The notes under the pieces: model-generated | Told to the model about the DNA's origin: nothing | Database searches by the model: none | The model's input: the letters and a program-made list of their open reading frames with translations, nothing else | From: Dryocola sp032051265 | GTDB taxonomy: Bacteria > Pseudomonadota > Gammaproteobacteria > Enterobacterales > Enterobacteriaceae | Direction of reading: 5' to 3' | Assembly (NCBI GenBank): GCA_032051265.1 | Contig: DAMBYU010000003.1 | Coordinates: 1 to 64,000, forward strand | DNA length: 64,000 nucleotides | In this document: positions 9,533 to 19,108 of the stretch, piece by piece | How the letters are laid out: each line of letters begins with the position of its first letter | Position numbering within the stretch: the first letter of the stretch is position 1 | Made by a program: the position numbers and the translations under genes

Positions 9533-10789
9533 ATGGCGTGGAATCAGCCCGGTAATAACGGACAGGACCGCGACCCGTGGGGAAGCAGCAAACCTGGCGG
9601 CGACTCTGGGGGTAACAAAGGAGGGCGCGATCAGGGACCACCTGATCTGGATGATATCTTCCGTAAATTAAGTAAAAAACTTGGTGGCTTAGGCGGCGGT
9701 AAAAGCGGCGGTACCGGTGGCGGTTCTTCCCAGACTCCACGTCCACACATTGGCGGTCGCGTAGTGGGTATTGTTGCTGTCGCTGCGGTCATTATTTGGG
9801 CGGCAACCGGATTCTATACCATTAAAGAAGCCGAACGTGGCGTGGTGACGCGCTTTGGTAAATTCAGCCATCTGGTTGAACCGGGCCTGAACTGGAAACC
9901 AACCTTCATCGATAGCGTTCGTGCGGTAAACGTTGAGTCCGTGCGCGAGCTCGCGGCGTCTGGCGTCATGCTGACATCCGACGAGAACGTGGTGCGTGTT
10001 GAAATGAACGTGCAGTATCGCGTAACCGATCCTGAGCGCTATCTCTATAGCGTGACCAGCGCGGACGACAGCCTACGCCAGGCAACCGACAGCGCGCTGC
10101 GTGGCGTTATCGGCAAATACACTATGGATAAGATCCTCACCGAGGGTCGAACGATTATTCGTAGCGATACCCAGCGCGAGCTGGAAGAAACCATTCGTCC
10201 ATACAACATGGGTATTACCCTGCTGGACGTCAACTTCCAGACCGCACGTCCGCCTGAAGAGGTGAAAGCCGCGTTTGATGATGCTATTGCCGCGCGTGAA
10301 AACGAACAGCAGTACATTCGTGAAGCCGAAGCCTACACCAACGAAGTGCAGCCGCGTGCTAACGGTCAGGCACAGCGTATTCTTGAAGAAGCGCGTGCTT
10401 ATAAAACACAGACCGTGTTAGAAGCGCAGGGTGAAGTCGCCCGCTTTGCGAAGATGCTGCCGGAATATAAAGCGGCGCCGGAAATCACCCGTGAGCGTCT
10501 GTATATCGAAACCATGGAAAAAGTACTTAGCCAAACCCGTAAAGTGCTGGTCAACGATAAAGGTGGCAACCTGATGGTTCTGCCGCTCGATCAGATGCTT
10601 AAAGGTGGAGCGCAGCCTGCAGCTAAGGGCGATAACAGCGGGGCGAACAACTTACTGCGCCTGCCGCCATCCTCCAGCTCAACCGGCGGTAGCGCCAGCA
10701 CGTCGTCCTCTGCCAACAGGGGCGATATCATGGATCAACGTCGTGCGGACGCACAGCGCACTGATAACCAGCGCGTAGGGAGTGAATAA
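9533..10789 (+). CDS. hflK: FtsH protease modulator HflK
   Basis: HflK is an inner-membrane SPFH-family protein that with HflC forms a large cage around the FtsH protease. The N-terminus is glycine-rich and cytoplasmic (about 1-75). One transmembrane segment lies near 80-100 (GIVAVAAVIIWAATGFY), followed by the periplasmic SPFH/band-7 domain. The start MAWNQPGNNG at 9533 matches E. coli HflK; the in-frame extension upstream overlaps hflX and is not family-like. The product has 418 residues, and hflC begins 2 bp after its stop. Confidence 0.96.
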   Translation: MAWNQPGNNGQDRDPWGSSKPGGDSGGNKGGRDQGPPDLDDIFRKLSKKLGGLGGGKSGGTGGGSSQTPRPHIGGRVVGIVAVAAVIIWAATGFYTIKEAERGVVTRFGKFSHLVEPGLNWKPTFIDSVRAVNVESVRELAASGVMLTSDENVVRVEMNVQYRVTDPERYLYSVTSADDSLRQATDSALRGVIGKYTMDKILTEGRTIIRSDTQRELEETIRPYNMGITLLDVNFQTARPPEEVKAAFDDAIAARENEQQYIREAEAYTNEVQPRANGQAQRILEEARAYKTQTVLEAQGEVARFAKMLPEYKAAPEITRERLYIETMEKVLSQTRKVLVNDKGGNLMVLPLDQMLKGGAQPAAKGDNSGANNLLRLPPSSSSTGGSASTSSSANRGDIMDQRRADAQRTDNQRVGSE

Positions 10790-10791
10790 CG

Positions 10792-11796
10792 ATGCGTAAG
10801 TCAGTCATTGCTTTAATTATCATCGTGCTGGTGGTGCTGTTCACCTCGGTCTTCGTGGTACATGAAGGGGAGCGAGGGATCACATTACGCTTTGGTAAAG
10901 TCCTGCGTGATGATGAGAACAAGCCTGTGGTTTACGAGCCGGGCCTGCATTTCAAAGTGCCGTTTATCGAGTCGGTTAAAAAGCTTGATGCCCGTATTCA
11001 GACCATGGACAACCAGGCCGATCGCTTTGTGACCAAAGAGAAAAAAGACCTGATTGTCGACTCCTACATCAAGTGGCGTATCAGCGACTTCAGCCGTTAC
11101 TACCTGGCAACCGGCGGTGGCGATGTCTCTCAGGCAGAAGTGCTGCTGAAACGTAAGTTCAGCGACCGTCTGCGTTCTGAGATTGGTCGTCTGGATGTGA
11201 AAGATATCGTGACCGATTCACGCGGTCGTTTGACGCTGGATGTCCGTGACGCGCTGAACTCCGGTTCTGCGGGCACAGACGATGAAGTGGCTACGCCTGC
11301 GGCAGACGATGCCATCGCTTCTGCGGCAGCGCGCATTACCAAAGAAACCAACGGTAAGGTCGCGGTCGTCAACCCGAACAGTATGGCGGCGTTGGGTATT
11401 GAAGTGGTGGACGTGCGCATCAAGCAGATCAACCTGCCTGCTGAAGTATCCGAAGCTATCTACAACCGTATGCGCGCCGAGCGTGAAGCGGTAGCCCGTC
11501 GCCATCGCTCACAGGGTCAGGAAGAAGCGGAGAAACTGCGTGCAACCGCGGATTACGAAGTAACCCGTACTCTGGCAGAAGCCGAGCGTCAGGGACGTAT
11601 CAGCCGTGGTGAAGGTGATGCAGAAGCGGCCAAACTGTTTGCGGATGCATTCAGCCAGGATCCCGATTTCTATGCCTTTATTCGCAGCCTGCGCGCTTAT
11701 GAAGCAAGCTTCAAGTCCGGTCAGGACGTGATGGTGATGAGCCCGGACAGCGATTTCTTCCGCTACATGAAAATGCCTGCGAACAGCTCACGCTAA
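10792..11796 (+). CDS. hflC: FtsH protease modulator HflC
   Basis: HflC is the partner of HflK in the FtsH-regulating membrane complex. A signal-anchor segment occupies residues about 4-24 (VIALIIIVLVVLFTSVFVV), and the rest is an SPFH/band-7 domain with a long charged coiled coil near 210-270. The 334-residue length is normal. It is separated by only 2 bp from hflK, so translation is coupled, and it ends at a strong terminator. Confidence 0.96.
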   Translation: MRKSVIALIIIVLVVLFTSVFVVHEGERGITLRFGKVLRDDENKPVVYEPGLHFKVPFIESVKKLDARIQTMDNQADRFVTKEKKDLIVDSYIKWRISDFSRYYLATGGGDVSQAEVLLKRKFSDRLRSEIGRLDVKDIVTDSRGRLTLDVRDALNSGSAGTDDEVATPAADDAIASAAARITKETNGKVAVVNPNSMAALGIEVVDVRIKQINLPAEVSEAIYNRMRAEREAVARRHRSQGQEEAEKLRATADYEVTRTLAEAERQGRISRGEGDAEAAKLFADAFSQDPDFYAFIRSLRAYEASFKSGQDVMVMSPDSDFFRYMKMPANSSR

Positions 11797-11815
11797 TTTC
11801 GTAAGCAACATTATC

Positions 11816-11844
11816 AAGAGCCGGTCTGACCGGCTCTTTTTTTA
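11816..11844 (+). terminator. Terminator of the hfq-hflXKC operon
   Basis: A perfect hairpin (AAGAGCCGGT with ACCGGCTCTT, 3-nt loop) is followed by a run of seven T. It lies 20 bp after the hflC stop codon. Confidence 0.9.
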
Positions 11845-11862
11845 TCCGCTTCAGGGAATGTT

Positions 11863-12060
11863 ATGAACTCTACAATCTGGATAGCGCTGGCGCTCGTGCT
11901 GGTACTCGAAGGCCTGGGACCGATGCTTTATCCGCGTATGTGGCGCCGTATGATTGCCGCGATGACCCAGCTGCCTGACAATACGCTACGTCGTTTTGGC
12001 GGCGGACTAGTGGTGGCAGGCGTCGTTATCTACTATATGTTGAGTCGTGCGGCTGGCTAA
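11863..12060 (+). CDS. yjeT: DUF2065 small inner-membrane protein YjeT
   Basis: This 65-residue protein has two predicted membrane helices (about 4-20 and 44-60), with an arginine-rich loop between them (YPRMWRRMIAAM). It matches E. coli YjeT in length, sequence character and position between hflC and purA. No biochemical function is assigned to the family with confidence. It starts 18 bp after the hflC terminator and may be co-transcribed with purA or read through. Confidence 0.9.
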   Translation: MNSTIWIALALVLVLEGLGPMLYPRMWRRMIAAMTQLPDNTLRRFGGGLVVAGVVIYYMLSRAAG

Positions 12061-12140
12061 ATAAGATTCAGGTGGCTGATTACCATTTTGTGGACTAAAA
12101 GGGCTGATCATCGGGGAAACCGATGGTAGAATCCTTTTTT

Positions 12141-12156
12141 AAGCAAACGGTGATTT
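12141..12156 (+). promoter_or_regulatory. Probable PurR operator before purA
   Basis: AAGCAAACGGTGATTT matches the PurR consensus ANGCAANCGNTTNCNT at ten of twelve defined positions. It lies 6 bp before the purA start codon, where PurR repression is expected. Adenylosuccinate synthetase is a known member of the PurR regulon in E. coli. Confidence 0.5.
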
Positions 12157-12162
12157 TGAAAA

Positions 12163-13461
12163 ATGGGTAACAACGTCGTCGTACTGGGCACCCAATGGGG
12201 TGACGAAGGTAAAGGAAAGATCGTCGATCTTCTGACTGAACGGGCTAAATATGTTGTACGCTACCAGGGCGGTCACAACGCAGGCCATACTCTCGTAATC
12301 AACGGTGAAAAAACCGTCCTCCATCTTATTCCATCAGGTATTCTGCGCGATAACGTCACCAGCATCATTGGTAACGGCGTTGTGCTGTCTCCTGCCGCGC
12401 TGATGAAAGAGATGAAAGGCCTGGAAGACCGCGGTATTCCAGTACGTGAGCGTCTGCTGCTGTCTGAAGCGTGCCCGCTGATCCTCGATTACCATGTGGC
12501 TCTGGACGTTGCTCGCGAAAAAGCGCGCGGTGCCAAAGCTATCGGTACCACTGGTCGTGGTATCGGTCCTGCGTATGAAGACAAAGTGGCCCGTCGTGGC
12601 CTGCGCGTTGGCGACCTGTTCGACAAAGCCACCTTTGCCACCAAGCTGAAAGAAGTGATGGAGTACCATAACTTCCAGCTGGTTAACTTCTACAAAGCTG
12701 AAGCGGTTGACTACCAGAAAGTGCTGGACGATGTTATGGCTATCGCCGACATCCTGACCGCCATGGTAGTGGACGTGTCCGATCTGCTGGATCAGGCGCG
12801 TAAACGCGGCGATTTCATCATGTTCGAAGGTGCACAGGGTACCCTGCTGGACATCGACCACGGCACCTATCCGTACGTAACCTCCTCGAACACCACCGCT
12901 GGTGGCGTTGCAACTGGCTCTGGTCTCGGCCCGCGCTATGTGGATTACGTGCTGGGTATCATCAAAGCTTATTCCACTCGCGTTGGCGCAGGTCCATTCC
13001 CAACCGAGCTGTTTGATGACATCGGCGAGTTCCTGTGCAAACAAGGTAACGAGTTTGGTGCGACCACCGGTCGTCGTCGTCGTACCGGCTGGCTGGATGT
13101 GGTTGCCGTGCGTCGTGCCGTGCAGATCAACTCCCTCTCAGGCTTCTGTCTGACCAAGCTGGACGTGCTGGACGGCCTGAAAGAGGTGAAAATCTGCGTC
13201 GCTTATCGTATGCCGGATGGCCGCGAAGTCACCACCACCCCAATGGCGGCGGATGACTGGGAAGGTATTGAGCCAATCTACGAAACCATGCCGGGCTGGT
13301 CCGAAACCACCTTTGGCGTGAAAGAGCGTAGCGGCTTGCCACAGGCAGCGCTGGACTACATCAAACGCATTGAAGAGCTGACCGAAGTACCAGTAGATAT
13401 TATTTCTACCGGTCCGGACCGTTCTGAAACCATGATTCTGCGCGATCCGTTCGACGCGTAA
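12163..13461 (+). CDS. purA: Adenylosuccinate synthetase PurA
   Basis: PurA joins IMP and aspartate with GTP to make adenylosuccinate, the committed step to AMP. The family motifs GDEGKGKIVD (near residues 12-21) and GGHNAGHTL (near 39-47) are intact, and TSSNTTAGG and GRRRRTGWLD are present. The 432-residue product has the usual length. The gene stands alone, with a PurR-type site just upstream and its own terminator downstream. Confidence 0.98.
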   Translation: MGNNVVVLGTQWGDEGKGKIVDLLTERAKYVVRYQGGHNAGHTLVINGEKTVLHLIPSGILRDNVTSIIGNGVVLSPAALMKEMKGLEDRGIPVRERLLLSEACPLILDYHVALDVAREKARGAKAIGTTGRGIGPAYEDKVARRGLRVGDLFDKATFATKLKEVMEYHNFQLVNFYKAEAVDYQKVLDDVMAIADILTAMVVDVSDLLDQARKRGDFIMFEGAQGTLLDIDHGTYPYVTSSNTTAGGVATGSGLGPRYVDYVLGIIKAYSTRVGAGPFPTELFDDIGEFLCKQGNEFGATTGRRRRTGWLDVVAVRRAVQINSLSGFCLTKLDVLDGLKEVKICVAYRMPDGREVTTTPMAADDWEGIEPIYETMPGWSETTFGVKERSGLPQAALDYIKRIEELTEVPVDIISTGPDRSETMILRDPFDA

Positions 13462-13468
13462 TCTGTAT

Positions 13469-13496
13469 AAGGGGGTGTGGCCATCACACCCCTTTT
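13469..13496 (+). terminator. Terminator after purA
   Basis: AAGGGGGTGTG pairs with CACACCCCTT, with one bulged G, and is followed by TTTTGCTT. It begins 8 bp after the purA stop. Confidence 0.8.
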
Positions 13497-13626
13497 GCTT
13501 CGTCTCTCGCCGCTTTTTTACCTTCCCCATACAAATAAATTAGCCGCCAAAGATATGGCTGGTTTATCATCAATATATCGCCGCATTGGCAATAAGCGTT
13601 TCCCCCCTCCCACCCAAGAGGTTGAT

Positions 13627-14052
13627 GTGCAGTTAACGAGTTTTACTGATTACGGTTTACGTGCTTTGATTTATATGGCGTCTTTGCCGGAAGGTAAAAT
13701 GACGAGTATTTCTGAGGTGACGCAGGTATATGGCGTATCCCGTAATCATATGGTGAAAATCATCAATCAGCTCAGTCGTGCAGGCTTCGTGACAGCCGTA
13801 CGCGGAAAAAACGGCGGCATTCGCCTCGGCAGGCCTGCGCAACTAATTCGCGTGGGTGATGTGGTGCGCGAGCTGGAACCTATTTCCCTGGTAAACTGTA
13901 GCAGTGAGTTTTGTCATATTACCCCCGCATGCCGGCTGAAACAGGCGCTGGCCCAGGCGGTGCAAAGCTTCCTGGCAGAGCTGGATAAGCACACGCTGGC
14001 CGAACTGGTGGACCAAAACCAACCGCTCTACAAATTACTGCTGGTGGAGTAA
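13627..14052 (+). CDS. nsrR: Nitric oxide-sensing repressor NsrR
   Basis: NsrR is an Rrf2-family repressor with an NO-sensitive iron-sulfur cluster; it controls NO-detoxifying genes. The N-terminal winged helix occupies about 1-70. The cluster cysteines C91, C96 and C102 are all present (VNCSSEFCHITPAC). The GTG at 13627 is chosen because MQLTSFTDYGLRAL is the invariant family start, gives the usual 141 residues, and is preceded by AAGAGG. A longer frame starting at 13477 is rejected. A matching NsrR operator lies upstream of ytfE at 29217-29239. rnr follows 38 bp later. Confidence 0.96.
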   Translation: MQLTSFTDYGLRALIYMASLPEGKMTSISEVTQVYGVSRNHMVKIINQLSRAGFVTAVRGKNGGIRLGRPAQLIRVGDVVRELEPISLVNCSSEFCHITPACRLKQALAQAVQSFLAELDKHTLAELVDQNQPLYKLLLVE

Positions 14053-14090
14053 TCCTTATTCCATCAGTGGATGACTTCGGAGGAACCGCA

Positions 14091-16535
14091 ATGTCAAAAG
14101 ATCCTTTTCAGGAACGAGAAGCCGAAAAATACGAAAACCCGATCCCAAGCCGGGAGTTTATTCTCGCCCACCTTTCCAAACGTGAAAAACCCGCCAACCG
14201 TGACGAACTGGCAGAAGAGCTGAATATTAGCGGCGAAGAGCAGCTTGAAGCGCTGCGCCGCCGCCTGCGCGCCATGGAGCGCGACGGGCAGTTAGTCTTT
14301 ACCCGCCGCCAGTGCTACGCCTTGCCGGAACGCCTTGATTTGCTGAAGGGCAAAGTTATCGGCCACCGTGACGGCTTCGGCTTCCTGCGCGTTGAAGGGC
14401 GTAAAGACGATCTCTATCTTTCATCTGAACAGATGAAAATGTGCATGCACGGCGATATCGTGCTGGCCCAGCCGCTGGGCGCGGATCGTAAAGGCCGCCG
14501 CGAAGCGCGTATTGTGCGCGTGCTTGAGCCAAGAACCGGGCAAATCGTTGGCCGCTACTTTACTGATGCAGGCATTGGTTTCGTGGTGCCGGACGACAGC
14601 CGCCTGAGCTTCGATATCCTGATCCCGCCAGAAGAGTTGATGGGCGCGCGCATGGGGTTTGTGGTAGTGGTTGAACTGACCCAGCGTCCAACTCGCCGTA
14701 CCAAAGCGGTGGGCAAAATCGTTGAGGTTCTCGGCGACAATATGGGTACCGGCATGGCCGTTGATATGGCGCTGCGCACCCACGAAATCCCTTATGTCTG
14801 GCCGCCAGAAGTTGAAGCCCAGGTGGCTTCGCTCAAAGAAGAGGTGCCGAGCGATGCCAAAGTGGGCCGCGTGGATTTACGCGATCTGCCGCTCGTCACT
14901 ATCGATGGTGAAGATGCCCGCGACTTTGATGATGCCGTATTCTGCGAGAAAAAACGCGGCGGCGGCTGGCGTCTGTGGGTGGCGATTGCCGACGTGAGCT
15001 ATTACGTCCGTCCGCCAACCGCGCTGGACAAAGAAGCCCGCAACCGCGGCACCTCCGTTTACTTCCCGTCGCAGGTTATTCCGATGCTGCCGGAAGTGCT
15101 CTCAAACGGCCTGTGCTCGCTGAATCCGCAGGTAGACCGCCTGTGTATGGTCTGCGAGATGACCATCTCTGCAACGGGTCGTCTTACCGGGTCGAAATTC
15201 TACGAAGCGGTAATGAGTTCTCATGCGCGTCTGACCTACACCAAAGTGTGGCACATGCTGCAGGGCGACCAGGAACTGCGCGAGCAATATGCGCCGCTGG
15301 TTAAGCATATTGAAGAACTGCATAACCTCTATAAAGTGCTGGAAGTCTCTCGTGCCCAGCGCGGTGGTATCTCGTTCGAAAGCGAAGAGGCGAAGTTTAT
15401 CTTTAATGCTGAACGCCGTATCGAACGCGTTGAACAAACCGTTCGTAACGACGCGCACAAGCTCATCGAAGAGTGCATGATCCTCGCCAATATTTCCGCA
15501 GCGCGCTTTGTTGAAAAACATAACGAACCGTCGCTGTTCCGCGATCACGACAGGCCGAGCAACGATGCTATTACCGCATTCCGTACGGTGCTGGCAGAGC
15601 TGGGGCTGGAACTGCCTGGCGGCCAGAAGCCGGAACCGCGCGATTATGCAGAACTGCTGACCTCCATCGCCGACCGACCGGATCATGAAATGCTGCAAAC
15701 CATGCTGCTGCGCTCCATGAAGCAGGCGGTCTACGATCCGGAAAACCGAGGACACTTCGGCCTCGCGCTGCAATCCTACGCGCACTTTACCTCGCCGATT
15801 CGCCGCTACCCGGACCTGCTGCTGCACCGCGCCATTAAATACCTGCTGGCCAAAGAGCAGGGACATAAAGGCAACAGCACCGAGTCCGGCGGCTGGCACT
15901 ACGAGATGGAAGAGATGCTGCAGCTTGGCCAGCATTGTTCTATGGCAGAACGTCGGGCCGATGAAGCAACACGTGACGTTGCGGACTGGCTGAAGTGCGA
16001 CTTCATGCAGGATCAGGTAGGCCAGGTGTTCAACGGCATTATCGCAAGCGTTACCGGCTTCGGCTTCTTCGTGCGTCTTGTCGATCTGTTTATTGATGGC
16101 CTGGTGCATGTCTCCTCGCTTGATAACGACTACTACCGTTTTGACCAGGTTGGACAGCGCCTGATTGGCGAATCCGGCGGACAGACGTATCGCCTGGGCG
16201 ACCGCGTGGAAGTGCGCGTTGAGGCCGTACACATGGACGAGCGCAAAATTGATTTCGCATTGATTTCAAGCTCCCGCGCTCCGCGCGGCGAAGGTAAAAC
16301 GGCAAAAGACAAAGCCAAAAAGGGCGGTAACGGCACGGGGCCGAAACGTCGTCAGGGCGGTAAACGCGTAAACTTCGAGCCGGACAGCGCTTTCCGTAAA
16401 GAGAAAGGGCCTGCTAAGCCGAAGAAAGCGAAAACCGAGAAGAAGGAGAAGAAAGTAAAAACGCCTTCGGACAAAACACGTAAGATAGCCGCCGCAACTA
16501 AAGCGAAGCGCGCAGCTAAGAAGCAGCCGAGCTGA
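14091..16535 (+). CDS. rnr: Ribonuclease R
   Basis: RNase R is a processive 3'-to-5' hydrolytic exoribonuclease that can degrade structured RNA and helps in mRNA and rRNA quality control. In order it has an N-terminal helix-turn-helix (about 20-90), cold-shock domains (about 85-230), the RNB catalytic domain with GEDARDFDDAV near 274-284, an S1 domain (about 645-725), and a lysine-rich basic tail (about 730-814). ATG at 14091 follows CGGAGG and gives MSKDPFQERE, as in E. coli. The 814-residue length is normal. Confidence 0.97.
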   Translation: MSKDPFQEREAEKYENPIPSREFILAHLSKREKPANRDELAEELNISGEEQLEALRRRLRAMERDGQLVFTRRQCYALPERLDLLKGKVIGHRDGFGFLRVEGRKDDLYLSSEQMKMCMHGDIVLAQPLGADRKGRREARIVRVLEPRTGQIVGRYFTDAGIGFVVPDDSRLSFDILIPPEELMGARMGFVVVVELTQRPTRRTKAVGKIVEVLGDNMGTGMAVDMALRTHEIPYVWPPEVEAQVASLKEEVPSDAKVGRVDLRDLPLVTIDGEDARDFDDAVFCEKKRGGGWRLWVAIADVSYYVRPPTALDKEARNRGTSVYFPSQVIPMLPEVLSNGLCSLNPQVDRLCMVCEMTISATGRLTGSKFYEAVMSSHARLTYTKVWHMLQGDQELREQYAPLVKHIEELHNLYKVLEVSRAQRGGISFESEEAKFIFNAERRIERVEQTVRNDAHKLIEECMILANISAARFVEKHNEPSLFRDHDRPSNDAITAFRTVLAELGLELPGGQKPEPRDYAELLTSIADRPDHEMLQTMLLRSMKQAVYDPENRGHFGLALQSYAHFTSPIRRYPDLLLHRAIKYLLAKEQGHKGNSTESGGWHYEMEEMLQLGQHCSMAERRADEATRDVADWLKCDFMQDQVGQVFNGIIASVTGFGFFVRLVDLFIDGLVHVSSLDNDYYRFDQVGQRLIGESGGQTYRLGDRVEVRVEAVHMDERKIDFALISSSRAPRGEGKTAKDKAKKGGNGTGPKRRQGGKRVNFEPDSAFRKEKGPAKPKKAKTEKKEKKVKTPSDKTRKIAAATKAKRAAKKQPS

Positions 16536-16549
16536 TATGACGCTTGCTC

Positions 16550-16577
16550 CGCCCCTCGCCTTTCAGGGTGAGGGGCG
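16550..16577. repeat. Inverted repeat between rnr and rlmB
   Basis: CGCCCCTC at 16550-16557 pairs with GAGGGGCG at 16570-16577. No T-run follows, so it is not a typical intrinsic terminator. It may stabilize the rnr mRNA end or be a weak processing or termination site. Confidence 0.6.
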
Positions 16578-16629
16578 AATAACAATCAGATAACAACAGG
16601 CGATCGATCGCCTGAAACGAGTGACATCA

Positions 16630-17364
16630 ATGAGTGAAATGATTTACGGCATTCACGCCGTCCAGGCTCTTCTTGAGAATGCTCCACAGCGTTTCCAGGA
16701 AGTATTTATTCTTAAAGGCCGGGAAGACAAGCGTCTGATGCCTTTAATCCATGCGCTGGAAGCTCAGGGTGTGCCTGTGCAAATGGCAAACCGCCAGTGG
16801 CTGGATGAAAAGTCCGAAGGTGCCGTGCACCAGGGCATTATTGCGCGCGTGAAGCCGGGTCGTCAGTACCAGGAAAACGATCTGCCGGAGCTTATTGCCA
16901 GCCTCGATCAACCCCTCCTGCTGATCCTTGATGGCGTTACCGATCCCCATAACCTGGGCGCCTGCCTGCGCAGTGCCGATGCGGCTGGCGTGCATGCTGT
17001 TATCGTGCCAAAGGATCGCTCAGCCATGCTGAACGCAACGGCTAAAAAAGTAGCCTGTGGCGCAGCAGAACACGTTCCCCTTATCCGTGTAACCAATCTT
17101 GCACGTACCATGCGTATGCTGCAGGAAGAGAACGTCTGGATTGTCGGTACGGCAGGCGAAGCGGACCATACGCTGTTCCAGAGCAAAATGACCGGCCCGA
17201 TGGCGCTGGTGATGGGTGCTGAGGGCGAAGGCATGCGTCGTCTGACTCGTGAGCATTGTGACGAGCTAATCAGCATTCCCATGGCGGGCACCGTATCGTC
17301 ATTAAACGTCTCCGTCGCAACCGGCATTTGCCTGTTTGAAGCGGTACGTCAGCGCAGGAAATAA
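16630..17364 (+). CDS. rlmB: 23S rRNA (guanosine-2'-O-)-methyltransferase RlmB
   Basis: RlmB is a SpoU/TrmH (SPOUT)-class enzyme that methylates G2251 of 23S rRNA. The N-terminal substrate-binding domain precedes the knotted methyltransferase domain. SPOUT motifs are visible: DGVTDPHNLGACLRSAD, VMGAEGEGMRR and SLNVSVATGICLFEA. The ATG at 16630 (MSEMIYGIH) matches E. coli and gives 244 residues. The gene is 94 bp after rnr and probably in the same operon. Confidence 0.97.
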   Translation: MSEMIYGIHAVQALLENAPQRFQEVFILKGREDKRLMPLIHALEAQGVPVQMANRQWLDEKSEGAVHQGIIARVKPGRQYQENDLPELIASLDQPLLLILDGVTDPHNLGACLRSADAAGVHAVIVPKDRSAMLNATAKKVACGAAEHVPLIRVTNLARTMRMLQEENVWIVGTAGEADHTLFQSKMTGPMALVMGAEGEGMRRLTREHCDELISIPMAGTVSSLNVSVATGICLFEAVRQRRK

Positions 17365-17371
17365 ATCTTTA

Positions 17372-17394
17372 CGGGGTGATTAACACCCCGCTTT
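17372..17394 (+). terminator. Terminator after rlmB
   Basis: CGGGGTG pairs with CACCCCG, followed by CTTT. It lies 7 bp after the rlmB stop. The T-run is short, so efficiency may be modest. Confidence 0.6.
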
Positions 17395-17466
17395 GTGATC
17401 CCTCTCCAGGCATAAGCGACCTCACCGTCCATACTTAATGGCAATGCCATAACTGGAGGGAACGCG

Positions 17467-19101
17467 ATGCGCTGGCAAACCCATACCGTTTTTAATCAAC
17501 CCATACCTCTCAATAACAGTAACCTTTTCCTTTCAGATATTTCGCTGTGCGAGGCCGTTACCCGCGAAGGCGCCGGTTGGGATGCTGAGCTTTTAGCCAG
17601 CATCGGGCAGCAGCTCGGTTCAGCGGAGTCGCTGGAGCTGGGACGCCTGGCCAATACCAACCCTCCTGAACTGCTGCGTTACGATCCCAGCGGTGAACGA
17701 CTTGATGACGTACGTTTTCATCCCGCCTGGCATCTGCTGATGCAGGGCCTATGTGCCAATCGTGTCCACAACCTGCCATGGCAGGAGGATGCCCGCCAGG
17801 GCTCGTTTGTGGCGCGGGCGGCGCGTTTTGTCCAGCATGCGCAGGTTGAAGCCGGCACGTTGTGCCCCGTTACGATGACGTTTGGCGCTATTCCTCTGCT
17901 GCAAAAACATCTGCCGAAAGCGTTTCAGTCCTGGTTAAAACCGCTGCTTAGCGATCGTTACGACGCGCATCTTCTGCCCGGAAGCCAGAAGCGCGGTTTG
18001 CTCATCGGCATGGGCATGACCGAAAAGCAGGGCGGCTCAGATGTGCTCAGCAACACCACGCGGGCGGAAGCGATAGAGAATCGCGGGCCGGGTGAAATGT
18101 ATCGTCTGGTGGGGCACAAATGGTTTTTCTCCGTGCCGCAAAGCGACGCGCATCTGGTGCTGGCGCAGACGAAAGGAGGGTTGTCCTGCTTCTTCCTGCC
18201 GCGGTTTTTGCCCGACGGGCAGCGCAATTATGTCAGGCTTGAGCGGCTCAAAGATAAGCTCGGCAACCGCTCCAATGCCAGCTGCGAGGTAGAGTTTTGC
18301 GATGCCATCGGCTGGCTAATCGGCGAAGAAGGCGAGGGCGTGCGATCCATTCTTAAAATGGGCGGCTTTACCCGTTTTGACTGTGCGCTCGGTAGCCATG
18401 GCCTCATGCGCCGCGCTTTGTCTGTCGCTCTTTATCATGCTCATCAGCGCCAGGCGTTTGGTAAGAATCTTATCGAACAGCCTGTTATGCGGCAGGTGTT
18501 AGGCCGCATGGCTCTGCAGCTGGAGGGACAAACGGCCTTTCTGTTCCGTCTGGCCCGTGCCTGGGAGTCAACGGCAGATCCGCTTGAGCTGGCCTATAGC
18601 CGCTTGTTTACGCCAGCTGCAAAATTCAGTATCTGCAAGGCGGGAATGCCGTTCGTGGCGGAAGCGATGGAAGTGCTGGGGGGCGCAGGTTACTGCGAAG
18701 AGAGCGAACTGCCGCGGCTCTATCGTGAAATGCCCGTCAACAGCATCTGGGAAGGTTCCGGCAATATTATGAGCCTTGATGTGCTGCGGGTGATTGCCCG
18801 CAAGCCAGGCGTGCTGGAGATGCTGCATGCCGAATTTGATGAAGTGAAAGGGCAGAATCGTCATTTCGACCGAAGCTGGCGACAGCTGCAGCAGCGCATT
18901 CGTAAGCCGCAGGAGGAATGGGGAAGAAATATCACAGGTCAGCTAGCTAATCTTGCGACCGGGGTGCAACTGTTAACGCATTCTTCACCGCCGCTGGCTG
19001 AGGCCTGGTGCCGCATGGCGCTGGACGAGCGAGGCGAATCGGTGCTGCCTGAACAGGCGATAACTAATGTACTGCTGCGCGCCATCGGGCGCACAGCGTA
19101 A
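17467..19101 (+). CDS. aidB: AidB, acyl-CoA dehydrogenase-like DNA alkylation response protein
   Basis: AidB is a flavoprotein of the acyl-CoA dehydrogenase fold that binds DNA and is induced by Ada during alkylation stress. The 544-residue protein shows GMGMTEKQGGSDV (FAD/substrate region, about 180-192), HKWFFSVPQSDAHLVLAQ, and EVLGGAGYCEESELPRLYR near 400-418. The start MRWQTHTVFNQP matches E. coli AidB. In E. coli yjfIJKLM-yjfC lies between rlmB and aidB, but here that block is absent. Confidence 0.95.
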   Translation: MRWQTHTVFNQPIPLNNSNLFLSDISLCEAVTREGAGWDAELLASIGQQLGSAESLELGRLANTNPPELLRYDPSGERLDDVRFHPAWHLLMQGLCANRVHNLPWQEDARQGSFVARAARFVQHAQVEAGTLCPVTMTFGAIPLLQKHLPKAFQSWLKPLLSDRYDAHLLPGSQKRGLLIGMGMTEKQGGSDVLSNTTRAEAIENRGPGEMYRLVGHKWFFSVPQSDAHLVLAQTKGGLSCFFLPRFLPDGQRNYVRLERLKDKLGNRSNASCEVEFCDAIGWLIGEEGEGVRSILKMGGFTRFDCALGSHGLMRRALSVALYHAHQRQAFGKNLIEQPVMRQVLGRMALQLEGQTAFLFRLARAWESTADPLELAYSRLFTPAAKFSICKAGMPFVAEAMEVLGGAGYCEESELPRLYREMPVNSIWEGSGNIMSLDVLRVIARKPGVLEMLHAEFDEVKGQNRHFDRSWRQLQQRIRKPQEEWGRNITGQLANLATGVQLLTHSSPPLAEAWCRMALDERGESVLPEQAITNVLLRAIGRTA

Positions 19102-19108
19102 TCAAACC

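Noticed and set aside
15102..16232. 376-residue open frame on the minus strand
   Set aside because: It lies fully inside rnr, which is an unmistakable RNase R; the frame is a shadow of high-GC codon use and its translation has no recognizable domain.
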